This document shows, piece after piece, positions 62,187 through 64,000 of a stretch of DNA of 64,000 nucleotides (position 1 is the stretch's first letter; every line of letters starts with the position of its first letter). Both the position numbers and the translations under genes were made by a program. The DNA lies in NCBI RefSeq assembly GCF_003025555.1, contig NZ_PYMH01000011.1, positions 62,001 to 126,000 of the forward strand. The letters run 5' to 3'. The notes beneath the pieces are model-generated. The model searched no databases, was not told where the DNA came from, and was given only the letters and a program-made list of their open reading frames with translations. The stretch comes from Photobacterium lutimaris. GTDB taxonomy: Bacteria; Pseudomonadota; Gammaproteobacteria; Enterobacterales; Vibrionaceae.

Positions 62187-62217
62187 ACGCCACTTCTCGT
62201 TGAAGTGGCGTTTTTTT
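62187..62217 (+). terminator. Terminator of the small-RNA unit
   Basis: ACGCCACTTC-TCGTT-GAAGTGGCGT, perfect 10-bp stem, with seven T. Confidence 0.95.
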
Positions 62218-62673
62218 ATCTCCTTGATTCTTCGCCCTCTCTCATTACCACCATACTTATACATATTATTTTTAATCTGTATTTCATGGCTTTTCGATGT
62301 ATTCGATTACATTCTTCGTTAGCTGTTAATTAATGAGCTTTGTTGCTTGATATTAACGATTGCGCATACGAGTAAAATAATAATTGAACAAAATGTAATC
62401 ATGCTGTTAATGGTTTAAGCTTCTGTTTTTATTGACTTATTTTTGTTCTTTATTTTTCGTGGTTGATTTTTTATTCGGTTATTCGTATCCGATGGTGATA
62501 ATTCCGTTATTTACTGGAATTTGACAATAATCGAGCATATAATCGCCCCCTAAATAGGAACGCAATCGTTTTCTATTTCTTGAATGTTCGTGATGTGTGG
62601 AATCCGGGATACGGGTTCGGTACATCCTATATACCAATATCAATTGCTTAATATCTCCAAGGAATCGAGAGCA
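62218..62673. other. AT-rich region upstream of the purine permease
   Basis: About 455 bases without a gene. It has a 9-bp inverted repeat GATTACATT/AATGTAATC (62305-62313 and 62392-62400) and, near its end, the permease promoter and PurR box. Confidence 0.45.
62538..62575 (+). promoter_or_regulatory. Purine permease promoter (-10) and PurR box
   Basis: TATAAT at 62538-62543 (no good -35 at the normal distance). ACGCAATCGTTTTCTA at 62560-62575 fits the PurR consensus with one mismatch and lies just after the expected start of transcription. Confidence 0.7.
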
Positions 62674-63963
62674 ATGCTTGAGAAAACTTTTAAACTCAAA
62701 GAGCACGGTACAGACGTCCGAACTGAGCTGCTTGCGGGTCTGACCACCTTCTTGACGATGGCTTACATCATTTTTGTAAACCCATCTATGCTGTCGGCGA
62801 CGGGGATGGACCAAGGCGCTGTCTTTGTTGCGACCTGTCTGGCTGCTGTTGTCGGCTGTTTTATCATGGGTTTTGTGGCTAACTATCCGGTTGCACAGGC
62901 TCCGGGGATGGGGCTGAATGCTTTTTTCACCTACGGTGTCGTGTTGGGTATGGGTCATACCTGGCAGGTTGCACTGGCGGCGGTGTTCTTGTCGGGTCTG
63001 TGCTTTATTGCCTTGAGTGTCATGCGCGTTCGGGAGTGGATTATCAACTCGATCCCTCATGCCCTGCGGATTGGGATCTCGGCGGGTATTGGTCTGTTTT
63101 TGGCGTTTATTGCCCTGCAAAGCTCCGGTATTGTTGTTGATAACCCGGCAACGTTGGTACAGGTGGGGGATTTCACTAGCTTCCCGGCAGCCATGGCTTC
63201 ACTGGGTTTCTTCCTAACGATTGCGCTGGTTCATCGCGGTTATAAAGCTGCGGTACTGATTGCCATTTTGGCCGTTACCGTTATCAGTGTGCTGGTTGGT
63301 GAAGTGAGCTATGCCGGTATCGTGTCGGCACCACCAAGCATTGCCCCAACCTTTATGCAGATGGATTTCTCTGGTGCATTGGAAGTGGGCTTGATTTCAG
63401 TGGTTTTTGCCTTCCTGTTCGTCGACCTGTTCGATACGGCCGGTACCTTGGTGGGTGTCGCGACTAAAGCGGATCTGGTTGATAAAGATGGCAAGCTCCC
63501 TCGTCTTAACCGTGCGCTATTGGCCGACAGTACAGCTACTTCTGTTGGTGCGGTATTGGGTACATCAAACACCACGTCTTACGTTGAAAGTGTGTCAGGT
63601 GTCGCCGTGGGCGGCCGTACCGGTCTAACGGCTGTGACGGTTGGCGTTTTGTTCCTGTTGGCATTGTTCTTTGCTCCGCTAGCAGGTATGGTGCCTGCCT
63701 ATGCGACAGCGGGTGCGTTGTTCTATGTTGCCATCCTGATGATGTCTGGATTGGTTAGCGTTGACTGGCGTGACTTAACAGAAGCAGCACCAGTAGTTGT
63801 AGTTTGTCTACTGATGCCGTTAACATACTCCATCGCAGAAGGTATTGGCCTTGGCTTTATCACCTATGCTGCCGTCAAGACGATGAGTGGCAAAGGGCGT
63901 GATGTAAATATTAGTGTGTGGGTTATCGCAGCCCTATTTGTTGCTAAAATTATCTTTCTATAA
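62674..63963 (+). CDS. NCS2-family guanine/hypoxanthine-type permease
   Basis: 429 residues from the ATG at 62674, with AAGGA ten bases before it; the frame extends to 62584 but the family starts at MLEKTFKLKEHG. About 12-14 membrane segments. NPSMLSATGMDQGAVFVATCLAA, APGMGLNAFFTY and DLFDTAGTLVGVATKA, with SNTTSYVESVSGVAVGGRTG, are typical of the AzgA-like branch that carries guanine, hypoxanthine or adenine. A PurR box upstream supports a purine cargo. Confidence 0.93.
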   Translation: MLEKTFKLKEHGTDVRTELLAGLTTFLTMAYIIFVNPSMLSATGMDQGAVFVATCLAAVVGCFIMGFVANYPVAQAPGMGLNAFFTYGVVLGMGHTWQVALAAVFLSGLCFIALSVMRVREWIINSIPHALRIGISAGIGLFLAFIALQSSGIVVDNPATLVQVGDFTSFPAAMASLGFFLTIALVHRGYKAAVLIAILAVTVISVLVGEVSYAGIVSAPPSIAPTFMQMDFSGALEVGLISVVFAFLFVDLFDTAGTLVGVATKADLVDKDGKLPRLNRALLADSTATSVGAVLGTSNTTSYVESVSGVAVGGRTGLTAVTVGVLFLLALFFAPLAGMVPAYATAGALFYVAILMMSGLVSVDWRDLTEAAPVVVVCLLMPLTYSIAEGIGLGFITYAAVKTMSGKGRDVNISVWVIAALFVAKIIFL

Positions 63964-64000
63964 CAGTAAATAAATACATACAGCAGTTTTTGCTGACTCA

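Larger units (their letters stand above)
61836..62217 (+). ncRNA. Candidate dual-function small RNA, VcdRP-like
   Basis: A transcript-like unit of about 380 bases: good promoter, expected start near 61836, a 29-codon ORF with its own Shine-Dalgarno, a C-rich patch (CACCCCC at about 62131-62137) that could act as a pairing seed, a small hairpin, and a strong terminator. V. cholerae VcdRP, as I remember it, likewise combines a 29-residue protein with a base-pairing RNA; identity is inferred. Confidence 0.6.

Noticed and set aside
1..64000. tRNA/rRNA genes, insertion sequences, prophage or CRISPR arrays
   Set aside because: No cloverleaf, transposase, integrase or spaced direct-repeat pattern was found; the two regular repeats are contiguous heptamers without spacers.

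Overview
The window looks like a core-chromosome segment of a marine gammaproteobacterium of the family Vibrionaceae. The evidence is the complete Na+-NQR operon with its apbE/nqrM maturation genes, a sodium-type flagellar stator (pomAB), tandem OmpK porins, ribBX in the riboflavin operon, and conserved enterobacterial/vibrio neighbourhoods (yfgJ-xseA-guaBA, tadA-mltF-purL, glyA-nrdR-rib-nusB-thiL-pgpA, dxs-ispA-xseB, thiI-yajL-panE, yajG...ampG, bolA). Photobacterium, Grimontia or Enterovibrio would fit, but I cannot fix the genus from sequence alone. I saw no tRNA, rRNA, IS element, prophage or CRISPR array.

Layout. 1-6.5 kb: an alanyl-tRNA editing protein cut by the window edge, a zinc-ribbon protein (yfgJ), xseA, then guaB and guaA. 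6.9-10.4 kb: two AbgT-family transporters. 10.5-13.6 kb: glutathione-dependent formaldehyde detoxification (fghA, frmA) with a divergent LysR regulator. 13.7-21.7 kb: tadA, mltF, purL, a HAD phosphatase and a small membrane protein. 21.8-23.2 kb: glnB and a YitT-type protein, separated by a structured non-coding stretch. 23.5-31.0 kb: glyA, nrdR, the riboflavin genes, nusB, thiL, pgpA. 31.1-33.3 kb: a perfect heptamer array in front of an unrecognised exported protein with an EF-hand loop. 33.3-36.4 kb: dxs, ispA, xseB. 36.5-41.7 kb: pomAB behind a sigma-28 promoter, thiI, yajL, panE. 41.8-43.8 kb: two ompK genes. 44.1-48.9 kb: ampG, an unknown gene, a periplasmic cyclophilin, yajG, rlmG, bolA. 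49.7-58.1 kb: nqrABCDEF-apbE-nqrM and SOS-controlled dinB. 58.3-64 kb: pepD, a chemoreceptor, a probable small dual-function RNA, and a purine permease.

Shared regulation. Five PurR-type operators can be read directly, upstream of guaB, guaA, purL, glyA and the purine permease, so purine supply ties distant parts of the window together. A LexA box covers the dinB start region, and a sigma-28 promoter drives pomAB.

Most unusual signals. (1) Two interlocking perfect 12-bp hairpins between the cyclophilin and an unknown gene, with the last arm containing the Shine-Dalgarno sequence. (2) A 29-codon ORF in a transcript-like unit with a good promoter and terminator, resembling the VcdRP dual-function RNA of V. 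cholerae. (3) Two perfect tandem heptamer arrays (10 and 11 copies) with related units, one directly in the 5' leader of the unknown EF-hand protein. (4) Operator-like perfect inverted repeats upstream of nqr, frmA, ampG and ompK.
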